A DNA stretch of 64,000 bases from an uncultured Sphingorhabdus sp. Its GTDB lineage: Bacteria; Pseudomonadota; Alphaproteobacteria; Sphingomonadales; Sphingomonadaceae. Below, piece after piece: positions 8,868 through 16,379 of this stretch. A model generated the notes under the pieces. That model made no database searches and was not told the origin of the DNA. It saw only the letters and a program-made list of their open reading frames with translations. The position numbers and the translations under genes are program-made. The DNA is taken from positions 310,001-374,000 of the forward strand of contig CALMYW010000393.1 of NCBI GenBank assembly GCA_937873665.1. The letters run 5' to 3'. The first letter of the stretch is position 1. Each line of letters starts with the position of its first letter.

Positions 8868-10076
8868 ATGAGCAGGGTTTTGGTAATCGGCGCAGGCGGC
8901 GTCGGCTCGGTGGCGGTGCACAAGATGGCGATGAACGCCGATATTTTTACGCACATCAGCCTCGCGAGCCGCACCAAGAGCAAGTGTGATGCGATTGCCG
9001 CGTCGGTCAAGGAACGCACCGGCGTCGTAGTGGACACCTATGAAATCGATGCTGAAGAAGTACCTGCGCTGACCCGCCTGATTGAAAAGGTCCAGCCTGC
9101 GCTCGTCGTCAATCTTGCCCTGCCCTATCAGGATCTCGCGATCATGGACGCCTGCCTTGCCGCTGGCGTACATTATATGGATACCGCGAATTATGAGCCG
9201 AAGGATGAGGCCAAGTTCGAATATCACTGGCAATGGGCCTATCAGGACCGCTTCAAGGATGCAGGGCTGATGGCGCTGCTGGGTTCGGGTTTTGACCCAG
9301 GCGTGACCAGCGTGTTCACCACCTATTTGAAGAAGCATCATTTCGAGCGCATCGACACGCTCGACATCCTCGATTGTAACGGCGGCGACCATGGCCAGGC
9401 CTTTGCCACCAACTTCAACCCCGAAATCAACATCCGCGAGGTGACTGCAGTCGCACGCCATTGGGAAAATGGCGATTGGGTGGAAACCCCGCCGATGTCG
9501 GTGAAGCAGAGCTTCGACTTTGAGGCTGTCGGCCCGAAGAACATGTACCTCATGTATCATGAGGAAATCGAAAGCCTGAAAACGCACCTACCGGAGATCA
9601 AGCGCATCCGTTTCTGGATGACCTTTGGCGATGAATATATCAAGCACCTGACCGTGCTGCAGAATGTCGGCATGACCCGCATTGATCCGGTCAAATATCA
9701 GGGCGTCGAAATCATCCCGCTGCAATTCCTGAAGGCCGTTTTGCCTGAACCCGCCAGCCTTGGCCCCACAACCAAGGGCAAAACCAACATCGGCTGCATT
9801 GCCACCGGTATCGGCAAGGATGGCAAGGAAAAGACGCTCTACATCTACAACATTTGCGACCATGAAGACGCCTATGCCGAAACCGGCAATCAGGCGGTCA
9901 GCTACACCACCGGTGTTCCCGCTATGATTGGCGCTGCGCTGATCGTGAAGGGCCTGTGGCGCGGGCATGGCGTGTATAATATGGAGCAGTTCAACCCCGA
10001 TCCGTTCATGGAGATGCTCAACCAGCATGGTCTGCCATGGCAAGTGAAGGAACTGGATGGGCCTTTGGGTTTTTAA
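8868..10076 (+). CDS. Carboxynorspermidine/carboxyspermidine dehydrogenase (saccharopine dehydrogenase family)
   Basis: NADPH-dependent enzyme that condenses aspartate semialdehyde with putrescine (or diaminopropane) to carboxyspermidine (or carboxynorspermidine). The 402-residue protein has the N-terminal dinucleotide motif VLVIGAGGVGSVAVHKMA, then LALPYQDLAIMDACLAAGVHYMDTANYEP and SGFDPGVTSVFTTY, all typical of this branch of the saccharopine dehydrogenase family. AAGGA precedes the start and lies inside a small inverted repeat (CCTTCG 8830-8835 / CGAAGG 8853-8858). Its partner nspC is the next metabolic gene. A GxxExxY cassette now separates the two. Confidence 0.93.
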   Translation: MSRVLVIGAGGVGSVAVHKMAMNADIFTHISLASRTKSKCDAIAASVKERTGVVVDTYEIDAEEVPALTRLIEKVQPALVVNLALPYQDLAIMDACLAAGVHYMDTANYEPKDEAKFEYHWQWAYQDRFKDAGLMALLGSGFDPGVTSVFTTYLKKHHFERIDTLDILDCNGGDHGQAFATNFNPEINIREVTAVARHWENGDWVETPPMSVKQSFDFEAVGPKNMYLMYHEEIESLKTHLPEIKRIRFWMTFGDEYIKHLTVLQNVGMTRIDPVKYQGVEIIPLQFLKAVLPEPASLGPTTKGKTNIGCIATGIGKDGKEKTLYIYNICDHEDAYAETGNQAVSYTTGVPAMIGAALIVKGLWRGHGVYNMEQFNPDPFMEMLNQHGLPWQVKELDGPLGF

Positions 10077-10084
10077 GGTTTTTG

Positions 10085-10128
10085 GTTTCGCGCAGAGACG
10101 CAGAGATCACGCAGAGACCGCAGAGGGG
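10085..10128 (+). repeat. Left terminal inverted repeat of the GxxExxY cassette
   Basis: The arm starts GTTTCGCGCAGAGACG and contains four CGCAGAG units. Its first 23 bases are identical to the reverse complement of the right arm, and most of the remainder matches with small changes. Confidence 0.85.
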
Positions 10129-10133
10129 TTGCG

Positions 10134-10520
10134 ATGCACATTGATGAGATGAGTGCTATCGTCGTCGATGAGGCTATTGCGATCCATCGTGAACTTGGGC
10201 CGGGACTGTTTGAGATTGTATATGAGTCGATCCTTGCAGGACGGCTCGAGGCCAGAGGGTTGAAAGTCGCCCGGCAAGTGCCGGTGCCTTTGGTGTTTGA
10301 TGGCCAATGCTTTGAGGCGGCGTTCAGAATCGATATTCTTGTTGAAGACAAGCTTGTCCTTGAGATCAAAGCGGTCGAACAGCTCAGCAAGGCACATGCA
10401 AAGCAGCTGCTGACGTATTTGAGGATATTGAAACAGCCCGTAGGGCTGCTTCTAAATTTCTCGGGCGGAACGATGAAAGAGGGCATTCGAAGAATGGTCA
10501 ACGACCACAAACCAGAATAA
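10134..10520 (+). CDS. GxxExxY family protein (PD-(D/E)XK nuclease-like)
   Basis: A 128-residue protein with the diagnostic GLFEIVY (GxxExxY, residues 24-30). A PD-(D/E)XK-like core follows: Asp67 in FRIDILV, then Glu77-x-Lys79 in LVLEIKAVEQ, and Gln91 in the following helix. The family is widespread, often in several copies per genome, and has no established function; the fold suggests a nuclease or a nuclease-derived binding domain. The gene exactly fills the space between two inverted repeats and is in the same direction as its operon neighbours, so it is probably read through from the dehydrogenase promoter. Confidence 0.85.
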   Translation: MHIDEMSAIVVDEAIAIHRELGPGLFEIVYESILAGRLEARGLKVARQVPVPLVFDGQCFEAAFRIDILVEDKLVLEIKAVEQLSKAHAKQLLTYLRILKQPVGLLLNFSGGTMKEGIRRMVNDHKPE

Positions 10521-10562
10521 CTCTCTGCGGCCTCTGCGAATCTCTGCGTCTCTGCGCGAAAC
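10521..10562 (-). repeat. Right terminal inverted repeat of the GxxExxY cassette
   Basis: Begins directly after the TAA of the GxxExxY gene. Its reverse complement contains four CGCAGAG units and matches the left arm for its outermost 23 bases, then with few differences inward. It ends 7 bp before the AGGA ribosome-binding site of nspC, so insertion left nspC translation intact. Confidence 0.85.
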
Positions 10563-10581
10563 AAAATATAGGACAGAAAAA

Positions 10582-11736
10582 ATGGAAACCAGAGCCGGAG
10601 ATCCCGGGGCCTTTGCCCGATTTGACCTTAACCGCGTGCCGACGCCTGCCTTTGTGGTGGACGAAATCGCCGTGCGGCGGAACCTGGCTGTCCTCGCCGA
10701 GGTGAAGGCGCGTTCAGGCGCTAAGGTTTTATCGGCGCTCAAGGCCTTCTCGATGTGGTCGCTGGCCGATGTCGTTGGTGAATATCTCGATGGCGTGTGC
10801 ACCAGCGGGCTGTGGGAAGCGCGTTTGGCGCGTGATCATTACAAGGGCGAGATTGCCACTTATTGCGCCGGTTACAAGGCTGCCGACATGGCAGAGATTG
10901 TTGCCATATCCGATCACATCATCTTCAACTCGCCCGCGCAGCATAGGCGTTTTGCCGCATATATCGATGACAGTGTCGATGTCGGCCTGCGCATCAATCC
11001 GGAGCATGCGGAGGGTGAGGTTGCTAAATACGACCCCTGCTCCCCACATTCGCGACTGGGATTCCCTGTCAGCCAATTGCGGCCAGAGCATTTGCAGGGC
11101 GTTTCGGGGATCCATTTCCATTCGCTCTGCGAGCAGGATTTCTTGCCACTAAAGCGCACATGGGAAAGCTTGAAGCCCAAGATCGCACCCTATTTCAGTC
11201 AGTTGAAATGGCTCAATTTCGGCGGAGGCCATCATATCACCCGCGCCGATTATCAGCGCGACGATCTGGTCGAATTCATCAAAGCCGTTCGCGCCGAAAC
11301 CGGCTGCGATGTATATCTTGAGCCCGGCGAGGCTATTGCGCTCGATGCCGGGATATTGGTCGGCGAGTTGCTCGATGTTTTTGACAACGGCATGCCGATC
11401 GGCATCACCGACATCAGCGCGACCTGCCACATGCCCGACGTGATCGAAGCCCCCTATCGTCCGGCAATGCTGGGCGAACGGTCGGAAGGCCCGGCAATTC
11501 GGCTCGGTGGCCCAAGCTGCCTTGCGGGCGATATCATCGGCGATTACGGCCTGCCCGTCGCGATGGAAGCTGGCCAACGCTTCGCTTTCCTCGATCAGGC
11601 GCATTATTCGATGGTGAAGACGAACACCTTCAACGGCGTTCCCCTGCCCTCAATCTGGCTATGGAACAGCGACAGCGACGAACTGCGCTGTGTGCGGGAG
11701 TTTGACTGGACCGAATTCCGCGATAGATTGTCCTGA
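10582..11736 (+). CDS. nspC: Carboxynorspermidine decarboxylase
   Basis: PLP enzyme (alanine racemase fold) that decarboxylates carboxyspermidine/carboxynorspermidine to spermidine/norspermidine. The 384-residue protein shows PTPAFVVDE at the start, the PLP lysine at residue 54 in VLSALKAFSMW, the phosphate-binding LNFGGGHHITR, EPGEAIALDAG and the active-site Cys in DISATCHMPDV. It works directly after the dehydrogenase at 8868-10076. AGGA at 10570-10573 is its ribosome-binding site, just outside the right inverted repeat of the cassette. Confidence 0.95.
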   Translation: METRAGDPGAFARFDLNRVPTPAFVVDEIAVRRNLAVLAEVKARSGAKVLSALKAFSMWSLADVVGEYLDGVCTSGLWEARLARDHYKGEIATYCAGYKAADMAEIVAISDHIIFNSPAQHRRFAAYIDDSVDVGLRINPEHAEGEVAKYDPCSPHSRLGFPVSQLRPEHLQGVSGIHFHSLCEQDFLPLKRTWESLKPKIAPYFSQLKWLNFGGGHHITRADYQRDDLVEFIKAVRAETGCDVYLEPGEAIALDAGILVGELLDVFDNGMPIGITDISATCHMPDVIEAPYRPAMLGERSEGPAIRLGGPSCLAGDIIGDYGLPVAMEAGQRFAFLDQAHYSMVKTNTFNGVPLPSIWLWNSDSDELRCVREFDWTEFRDRLS

Positions 11737-11758
11737 CTACCTAAGGGAAATTCGGGGC

Positions 11759-12226
11759 ATGCGTTACATTTTGATCAACATTTTGGCGTTCATTGGACTG
11801 TTCGCTTCGGCCGCTTCAGCGCAATCCGGCCACACTTGGATGTACGCAACAAATGCACAGGGAGGCATTGCCTGGGACCAGTCGGACCTGGCCTGGAACG
11901 AAGCTGACAAGTCCTTCAAGGGCACACTCATCACATATACCAAAGCTGCCGTTCCTCTAGGGGACAAGGCGGTCAGTTATGTGTTGGAGGATTTCCACCT
12001 GAAATGTTCAGGTCCGGAATATTATTACGAAAATGTTGTATATTACGGCGCAGACAAAAAAATGGTTTCAACGATGTTTGCAACCAAGAAAGTTCCGATT
12101 GCCTCAGGCACGCCATATTACATCCTTTCCGAAGTTCTTTGCAAAGGCGTGAATTTTCGGGATGGACGTTTGCTGAGGAATATCAGCACAACAACCGAGG
12201 TGATGGATCGCTTGGCCGCTGGCTAG
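11759..12226 (+). CDS. Hypothetical exported protein
   Basis: A 155-residue protein with a signal peptide (residues 1 to about 21, hydrophobic core ILINILAFIGLFASA ending ASA-Q). The mature part is rich in Tyr and Trp and has two Cys (KCSGPEYY and VLCKGVNF) that could form a periplasmic disulfide. No family is recognised. The ATG at 11759 is chosen because it gives an intact signal peptide. It follows nspC by 22 bp but has no evident link to polyamines. Confidence 0.7.
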   Translation: MRYILINILAFIGLFASAASAQSGHTWMYATNAQGGIAWDQSDLAWNEADKSFKGTLITYTKAAVPLGDKAVSYVLEDFHLKCSGPEYYYENVVYYGADKKMVSTMFATKKVPIASGTPYYILSEVLCKGVNFRDGRLLRNISTTTEVMDRLAAG

Positions 12227-12232
12227 GTCGAC

Positions 12233-12252
12233 AAAAACGGCATCGTTTTTTC
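12233..12252 (+). terminator. Weak A/T-rich hairpin with T run
   Basis: AAAAACG and CGTTTTT pair around GCAT and run into further T residues, 7 bp after the stop of the exported protein gene. The stem is A/T rich, so termination would be inefficient. It separates that gene from the leader of the ornithine decarboxylase. Confidence 0.35.
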
Positions 12253-12280
12253 TTTACATCTGCCCCCCCGAATCATATAG

Positions 12281-12373
12281 GCACCCTCCGCTGCCCCAGG
12301 GGGACTTCCAATAACCGCAAGGCAGCCTTGTTCGCATTTTATCGGTTTAACAGACTATTGGGGGTCCCTTGAG
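12281..12373 (+). promoter_or_regulatory. speF-type leader RNA (pseudoknotted) before ornithine decarboxylase
   Basis: CCCUC (12284-12288) pairs with GGGGG (12299-12303), and the loop carries GCUGCC (12290-12295), which is perfectly complementary to GGCAGC at 12321-12326. This makes an H-type pseudoknot. The segments ACUUCC and CCGCAAGGCAGCC fit my recollection of the alphaproteobacterial speF leader family, which lies upstream of ornithine decarboxylase genes. The element ends directly at the start of such a gene. The ligand and mechanism of this class are unsettled, so polyamine feedback is inference. Confidence 0.6.
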
Positions 12374-13585
12374 TTGCACAACTATCCTGATGCTGCGTCC
12401 CTAGTCCGCGCCCTGCGCCCGGACGAGCCCGTAACACTCCTACGCCCGCATGCTGCGACGCGCGCCGCCCGCTTCTTTGTCGAGAAGTTTCCGGGCCGCT
12501 CGCTCTATGCCGTAAAGGCCAATCCCTCGCCCGCACTTCTTGAAACGCTGTGGGCTGCCGGAATCACGCATTATGATGTTGCCTCGCTCGGCGAGGTGCG
12601 TCTCGTGCACAAATTCCTGCCCGATGCAAAGCTGTGCTTCATGCACCCGGTGAAATCGGAGCGTGCGATTGCGCAGGCCTATCACAATCATGGTGTGCGC
12701 ACCTTCAGCCTCGACAGCCATGAAGAGCTCGAGAAGATCGTTCGTGCAACCGCGACTGACGGCGTTGCGGCGGCTGATCTGGAACTGTGCGTGCGCATCC
12801 GTGTGTCCTCGGATCATGCAAAGCTCAGCCTTGCCGCCAAATTCGGTGCCGAACCTGCCGAAGTCGCAGACCTGCTGGTCGCGACTCGTCAGGCCGCCGA
12901 TAGCCTCGGCATTGCCTTCCATGTCGGCAGTCAGGCGATGACGCCGCTGGCCTATGCCGAAGCGATGGAGAAAGTGCGCGCGGCAATCGTCGAAGCATCG
13001 GTTACGGTTGATATCGTCGATGTTGGCGGTGGTTTTCCCTCGGTCTATCCGGGTATGGAACCGCCGCCGCTCGAAGCCTATTTCGAAACGATCCACCGCA
13101 CGTTCGAAGATTTGCCGATCAGCTACTCAGCAGAGCTTTGGTGCGAGCCGGGGCGTGCGCTGTGCGCCGAATATGCTTCGCTGTTGGTGAAGGTCGAAAA
13201 GCGTCGCGACAATGAGCTGTACATAAACGACGGAGCCTATGGCGCGTTGTTCGATGCAGCGCATGTCGGCTGGCGCTTCCCGGTCGAGTTGATGCGCGAA
13301 AGCGGCAGCGACGAGATAAGCGAGTTCGCCTTCTACGGACCGACATGCGACGATATGGACTATATGGCCGGTCCATTCCTGTTGCCCGCCGACGTGAAGG
13401 CCGGTGACTATATCGAAGTCGGCATGCTCGGTGCCTATGGCTGCGCGATGCGCACCGAATTTAACGGTTTCGGCGAAACCGAAGATTTCGTGGTTGAGGA
13501 TGAGCCGATGGCGAGCCTTTACACGCGCATTGCCGCCAATGATTTGGGCAACGTCCACCATATCGGCAAGCGATCGGCTCAATGA
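12374..13585 (+). CDS. Ornithine/lysine decarboxylase (PLP group IV)
   Basis: Makes putrescine from ornithine (possibly cadaverine from lysine). The 403-residue alanine-racemase-fold protein begins MHNYPDAASLVRALRPDEPV and has the PLP lysine at residue 48 in LYAVKANPSP, the phosphate site VDVGGGFPSVYPG, CEPGRALCAE, and the cross-subunit Cys in YGPTCDDMD. The start is a TTG; its N-terminus matches other alphaproteobacterial homologues, so the non-ATG start is likely real and weak. A speF-type leader precedes it. Together with the dehydrogenase and nspC it completes a putrescine-to-spermidine route. Confidence 0.93.
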   Translation: MHNYPDAASLVRALRPDEPVTLLRPHAATRAARFFVEKFPGRSLYAVKANPSPALLETLWAAGITHYDVASLGEVRLVHKFLPDAKLCFMHPVKSERAIAQAYHNHGVRTFSLDSHEELEKIVRATATDGVAAADLELCVRIRVSSDHAKLSLAAKFGAEPAEVADLLVATRQAADSLGIAFHVGSQAMTPLAYAEAMEKVRAAIVEASVTVDIVDVGGGFPSVYPGMEPPPLEAYFETIHRTFEDLPISYSAELWCEPGRALCAEYASLLVKVEKRRDNELYINDGAYGALFDAAHVGWRFPVELMRESGSDEISEFAFYGPTCDDMDYMAGPFLLPADVKAGDYIEVGMLGAYGCAMRTEFNGFGETEDFVVEDEPMASLYTRIAANDLGNVHHIGKRSAQ

Positions 13586-13591
13586 TCTTCT

Positions 13592-13613
13592 CCCCTCCCG
13601 CTTGCGGGAGGGG
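13592..13613. repeat. REP-like palindrome, copy 1
   Basis: CCCCTCCCGC and GCGGGAGGGG separated by TT form a perfect 10-bp stem, 6 bp after the decarboxylase stop. The adjoining GGGGTTGGGGGTGG is typical of dispersed intergenic repeats in sphingomonads and relatives. Confidence 0.8.
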
Positions 13614-13689
13614 TTGGGGGTGGCCCTTTTATGTTTTGATACCCGCCCCGTTGCGACTAGCAACCGCTTCGCGGCCGCAAGTCGCACTG

Positions 13690-13711
13690 CCCCTCCCGCA
13701 TGCGGGAGGGG
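13690..13711. repeat. REP-like palindrome, copy 2
   Basis: A 22-base perfect palindrome of the same GC-rich sequence as copy 1, with AT at its centre, 77 bp downstream of it. The pair forms a BIME-like unit in the gap between the decarboxylase and the MAPEG genes. Confidence 0.8.
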
Positions 13712-13758
13712 AGACAGGTACAATAAGTTGCATTTGACAATTTACACAGGTTGAAGCA

Positions 13759-13793
13759 CCCTCCCCGCCATCGAAAACGGGGAGGGTTTTCTT
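13759..13793 (+). terminator. Rho-independent terminator overlapping the next ribosome-binding site
   Basis: CCCTCCCCG (13759-13767) pairs with CGGGGAGGG (13778-13786), followed by TTTTCTT. The GGAGG in the right arm is also the only ribosome-binding site for the ATG at 13794, 7 bases further on. The hairpin would therefore both end upstream transcription and mask translation of readthrough RNA. Confidence 0.7.
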
Positions 13794-14216
13794 ATGGATA
13801 CAACGATACTCGCGCCTGCGGCCGTATTGGTTGCTTGGTCATTGGTAATGCTTGGCTGGTTGGCCATTGCCCGCTTTGGCACGCTTGCAAAATTGGGAAG
13901 CAAGGAGCCGCCTGCACCCGGACTGCGCGGACAGGATATCGATCCGATGCTCGGCACTGCCGCGTGGAAATCGCACAATTATACACACCTGATGGAGCAG
14001 CCGACTATCTTTTATGCGGTGGTTTTCATCCTGCACATATCGCAGGCGGCCACACCGCTGATGGTGAAATTTGCATGGGCCTATGTTGCCTTACGCATCA
14101 TCCATTCGGTTTATCAGGCGGTCGTCAACAAGGTGATGGTCCGTTTTTCAATATTTTCGCTGTCGACCGTGTGTCTGGTCGTGCTTGCAGTAAACGCCTT
14201 GATGGCAACGCTTTGA
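13794..14216 (+). CDS. MAPEG family membrane protein, copy 1
   Basis: A 140-residue integral membrane protein with about four transmembrane helices and the MAPEG signature WKSHNYTHLMEQPTIFYAVV and AYVALRIIHSVYQAVVNKVMVRF. MAPEG proteins are trimeric glutathione-dependent transferases or peroxidases; bacterial members are mostly uncharacterised. It is followed by a paralogue 22 bp downstream, so the two probably act together. Its ribosome-binding site is inside a terminator-like hairpin. Confidence 0.88.
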   Translation: MDTTILAPAAVLVAWSLVMLGWLAIARFGTLAKLGSKEPPAPGLRGQDIDPMLGTAAWKSHNYTHLMEQPTIFYAVVFILHISQAATPLMVKFAWAYVALRIIHSVYQAVVNKVMVRFSIFSLSTVCLVVLAVNALMATL

Positions 14217-14238
14217 TAACAGAACGGGAGGAGATTCC

Positions 14239-14676
14239 ATGGAACATGCCGAAATATTGAAGCCGGTCGCGGTGCTCGCGGGCTGGACGATGCTGATGTG
14301 GATATGGATGTACGCTACGCGTATCCCCGCAATCAACAAACTGCCCAAGGATAACAGTGAAGGGGCAGATGTCGGTTGGACAAGTGCCAAATTGGAAGGG
14401 CTATTGCCGGGCAATATCCAGTGGAAAGCACATAACTATAATCACCTGCACGAGGCGCCGACGGTGTTCTACGCAGTTGCGCTGTTGCTCGCCATGATTG
14501 GCCAGGGCGATGGCCTCAACGCCACTATCGCTTGGGCCTATGTTGGTCTGCGCATAGCGCATAGCCTGTGGCATTCGCTGGTAAACAAGGTTGCCGTGCG
14601 CTTCCTGCTGTTCGCCCTGTCATCGCTCGCGCTGATGGCACTGGTGCTGCACGCCATATTGGCAGTATTTCATTGA
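14239..14676 (+). CDS. MAPEG family membrane protein, copy 2
   Basis: A 145-residue paralogue of the preceding gene, with the matching motifs WKAHNYNHLHEAPTVFYAVALLL and AYVGLRIAHSLWHSLVNKVAVRF and four predicted helices. The substrate is unknown. GGGAGGAG precedes the ATG, so unlike copy 1 its ribosome-binding site is strong and free. The last 7 bp overlap the end of the convergent methyltransferase gene. Confidence 0.88.
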   Translation: MEHAEILKPVAVLAGWTMLMWIWMYATRIPAINKLPKDNSEGADVGWTSAKLEGLLPGNIQWKAHNYNHLHEAPTVFYAVALLLAMIGQGDGLNATIAWAYVGLRIAHSLWHSLVNKVAVRFLLFALSSLALMALVLHAILAVFH

Positions 14677-15887
14677 TTTGAACGTCCCTGGCGGGTGAAT
14701 TCGCCCGCCAGTTCGACATGGGTTGACCAGCGAAATTGCCCGACAGGCCATATCCGCTGAAGCCTGAAGCCACCTGAAATTAGTGTCTTTGCATCGCGTG
14801 CAAAGCTGGATGGGTTGCAGCTTACATAGACGATCTTCGACACATCCGCTTTCGCAAGTTCCGCAACCTGCTCACGCGCACCAGCCCGCGGCGGATCAAG
14901 GATCACTGCGGAAAAGCGGTTGAGTTCTGCCGGCGTCAAAGGTCGCCGAAAAAGGTCCCGATGCTCGGCAAACAACTGCAATCCTGCCTTGCCTGCGGCG
15001 GCCTTCATTGAAAGCAAGGCCGCCCGCTCCGCTTCAGCCGCGAACACCTTTCGACCCTGCGCGACCGCGAAGGCAAAAGTACCCAGCCCTGAAAACAGGT
15101 CGGCCACAAGCTTTGCGTCTCCAACCACCTCCTGCACGGCCATGGATAAAGCCTGCTCCCCATCGCGCGTTGCCTGCAGAAAGCCATAAGGCGGATAGAC
15201 AACAGCAATCCCACCCAGCGTAACTGTCGCTGGTTCGGGTTCCCAATAGGTTGTCGGGCCATATCCATCGTCTGTGGAGAGCCGTGCCAGATGATTGGCG
15301 GTTGCAAAGGCCGTCATCGCCTCATGCGTTTCCAGACCCTCCGGCGACCAATTCTCGATCAAGACATCGACGCCCTGATCAACCAGCGCCAGCTTGATTT
15401 CCACATTGCGCTTTGGCCCGATGCGGGGGGCGAGAAAAGCCCGTAACGGTTGCAGTAGCGCAAACAGTTCCTGCGCCATAATATCGCATTGCTTCAAATC
15501 GACAATCCGATGGCTTTTTTCCGAGCTGAAGCCGAGCTGAAATTGCTTGCCCGCCCAAGCTGATCGTACCGCTACCCGGCGCCGGCTATGCGGTGGAGAG
15601 ATATGAACCGGCATGAATTCTGGCAGATCGATATCCTGCGCCACAAGGGCATGGACGATGCGATCCCTGACGAAAATCTTCAGCGTCTCATCGTCCAAAT
15701 GCTGCAACTGGCATCCACCACATAATTGAAAATGCGGGCAAGGAGGCTCGGAATGGTGCGGGCCGTGGATCAATCCGCCACCGGGATTAAGGCAATCACC
15801 AGGGGCTGCGAAAGGCACATGCCGCCCGTCTGCGGTAACGCCGTCGCCGCGTGAGGCTATACGGATGATTTCGCTGCTATCGTTCAC
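14670..15887 (-). CDS. RNA (uracil-5-)-methyltransferase, RumA/RlmD-like
   Basis: SAM-dependent m5U methyltransferase acting on rRNA or tRNA, 405 residues. An iron-sulfur cysteine cluster, CPHFQLCGGC (Cys50, Cys56, Cys59), is followed by a further Cys in DLKQCDIM. The methyltransferase domain has ADLFSGLGTFAF, LDPPRAGA, the nucleophile in VYVSCNPSSFARDA and the ending FRWSTHVELAGEF. There is no clear N-terminal TRAM domain. The GTG at 15887 is preferred over the TTG at 15923 because it has AAGG ahead of it and gives the usual N-terminus. The RNA target cannot be told from sequence alone. Confidence 0.88.
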   Translation of the reverse strand: MNDSSEIIRIASRGDGVTADGRHVPFAAPGDCLNPGGGLIHGPHHSEPPCPHFQLCGGCQLQHLDDETLKIFVRDRIVHALVAQDIDLPEFMPVHISPPHSRRRVAVRSAWAGKQFQLGFSSEKSHRIVDLKQCDIMAQELFALLQPLRAFLAPRIGPKRNVEIKLALVDQGVDVLIENWSPEGLETHEAMTAFATANHLARLSTDDGYGPTTYWEPEPATVTLGGIAVVYPPYGFLQATRDGEQALSMAVQEVVGDAKLVADLFSGLGTFAFAVAQGRKVFAAEAERAALLSMKAAAGKAGLQLFAEHRDLFRRPLTPAELNRFSAVILDPPRAGAREQVAELAKADVSKIVYVSCNPSSFARDAKTLISGGFRLQRIWPVGQFRWSTHVELAGEFTRQGRSNQ

Positions 15888-15933
15888 GCTATGCGCCTTG
15901 CCTTCGCACGCAGGCAGAAGCAAGCTTGGCGGT

Positions 15934-16317
15934 CTATTTCTGCCCGGATGATTTGGTATCGGCAGGCAAGCGGTAGATATCGTCGCCCGAGTTGACCTCG
16001 ATTATTCCACCACCAAGGATCTTGATACCGGTTTCATCGAAACCGTCTGCAGGTGCCAGCCCGCGACCGTCGGTGAGGATGTTGAAACGGCGAAACCCGC
16101 CATCGGGATGACGCACCACCAGCATCTTGCCCTTTTCACCAGGCATGGTTTCGGTGGCGCACACCCGTTCGAATTTGGTTGAACCAGCGAGCGCGCATTC
16201 GATGCGGTCAGCCTCGGCAACGCCTTCGACCCCGCTGGAAGGCGCACCATCGCCGCAGGCAGCCAATGTCAGGCTGGCGGCCGTAGCAACGAAAAGGAAA
16301 CGCGCGGAAACAGTCAT
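15934..16317 (-). CDS. Hypothetical lipoprotein
   Basis: A 127-residue protein with a lipoprotein signal peptide ending in the lipobox LAAC (Cys at about 21), so it is probably anchored in the outer membrane. The mature part has two Cys (IECALAG and RVCATET) and a small beta-rich region (GKMLVVRHPDGGFRRFNI). No named family is recognised. It lies 46 bp upstream of the methyltransferase gene on the same strand. Confidence 0.75.
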   Translation of the reverse strand: MTVSARFLFVATAASLTLAACGDGAPSSGVEGVAEADRIECALAGSTKFERVCATETMPGEKGKMLVVRHPDGGFRRFNILTDGRGLAPADGFDETGIKILGGGIIEVNSGDDIYRLPADTKSSGQK

Positions 16318-16379
16318 GGCTGTCCTATAGGCTGCAAGCTGTGCCTAAGCCTAGAGCATTAACCCTGCTTTGCTGCTCT

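Larger units (their letters stand above)
10085..10562. mobile_element. 478-bp inverted-repeat cassette carrying a GxxExxY gene
   Basis: Near-perfect terminal inverted repeats (10085-10128 and 10521-10562) enclose a single gene, leaving 5 bp and 0 bp around the coding sequence. The whole block sits between the stop of the dehydrogenase gene (8 bp away) and the ribosome-binding site of nspC, two genes normally adjacent. This layout is what a small mobilisable cassette would leave behind. No transposase is encoded and no clear target-site duplication is visible, so any movement would need help in trans. Confidence 0.6.

Noticed and set aside
10073..10564. A 163-codon minus-strand open frame spanning the whole GxxExxY cassette
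   Set aside because: It is antisense to a well-supported GxxExxY gene and begins and ends within the CGCAGAG repeats. Such frames arise because the repeats lack stop codons; no family is recognised.
10077..10581. Target-site duplication around the GxxExxY cassette
   Set aside because: The flanks (T-rich on the left, A-rich on the right) extend the inverted symmetry a little but show no convincing direct duplication.
13592..13711. Repeated palindromes considered as the start of a CRISPR array
   Set aside because: Only two copies, each a self-complementary hairpin, with no regular spacers and no cas genes anywhere in the window.
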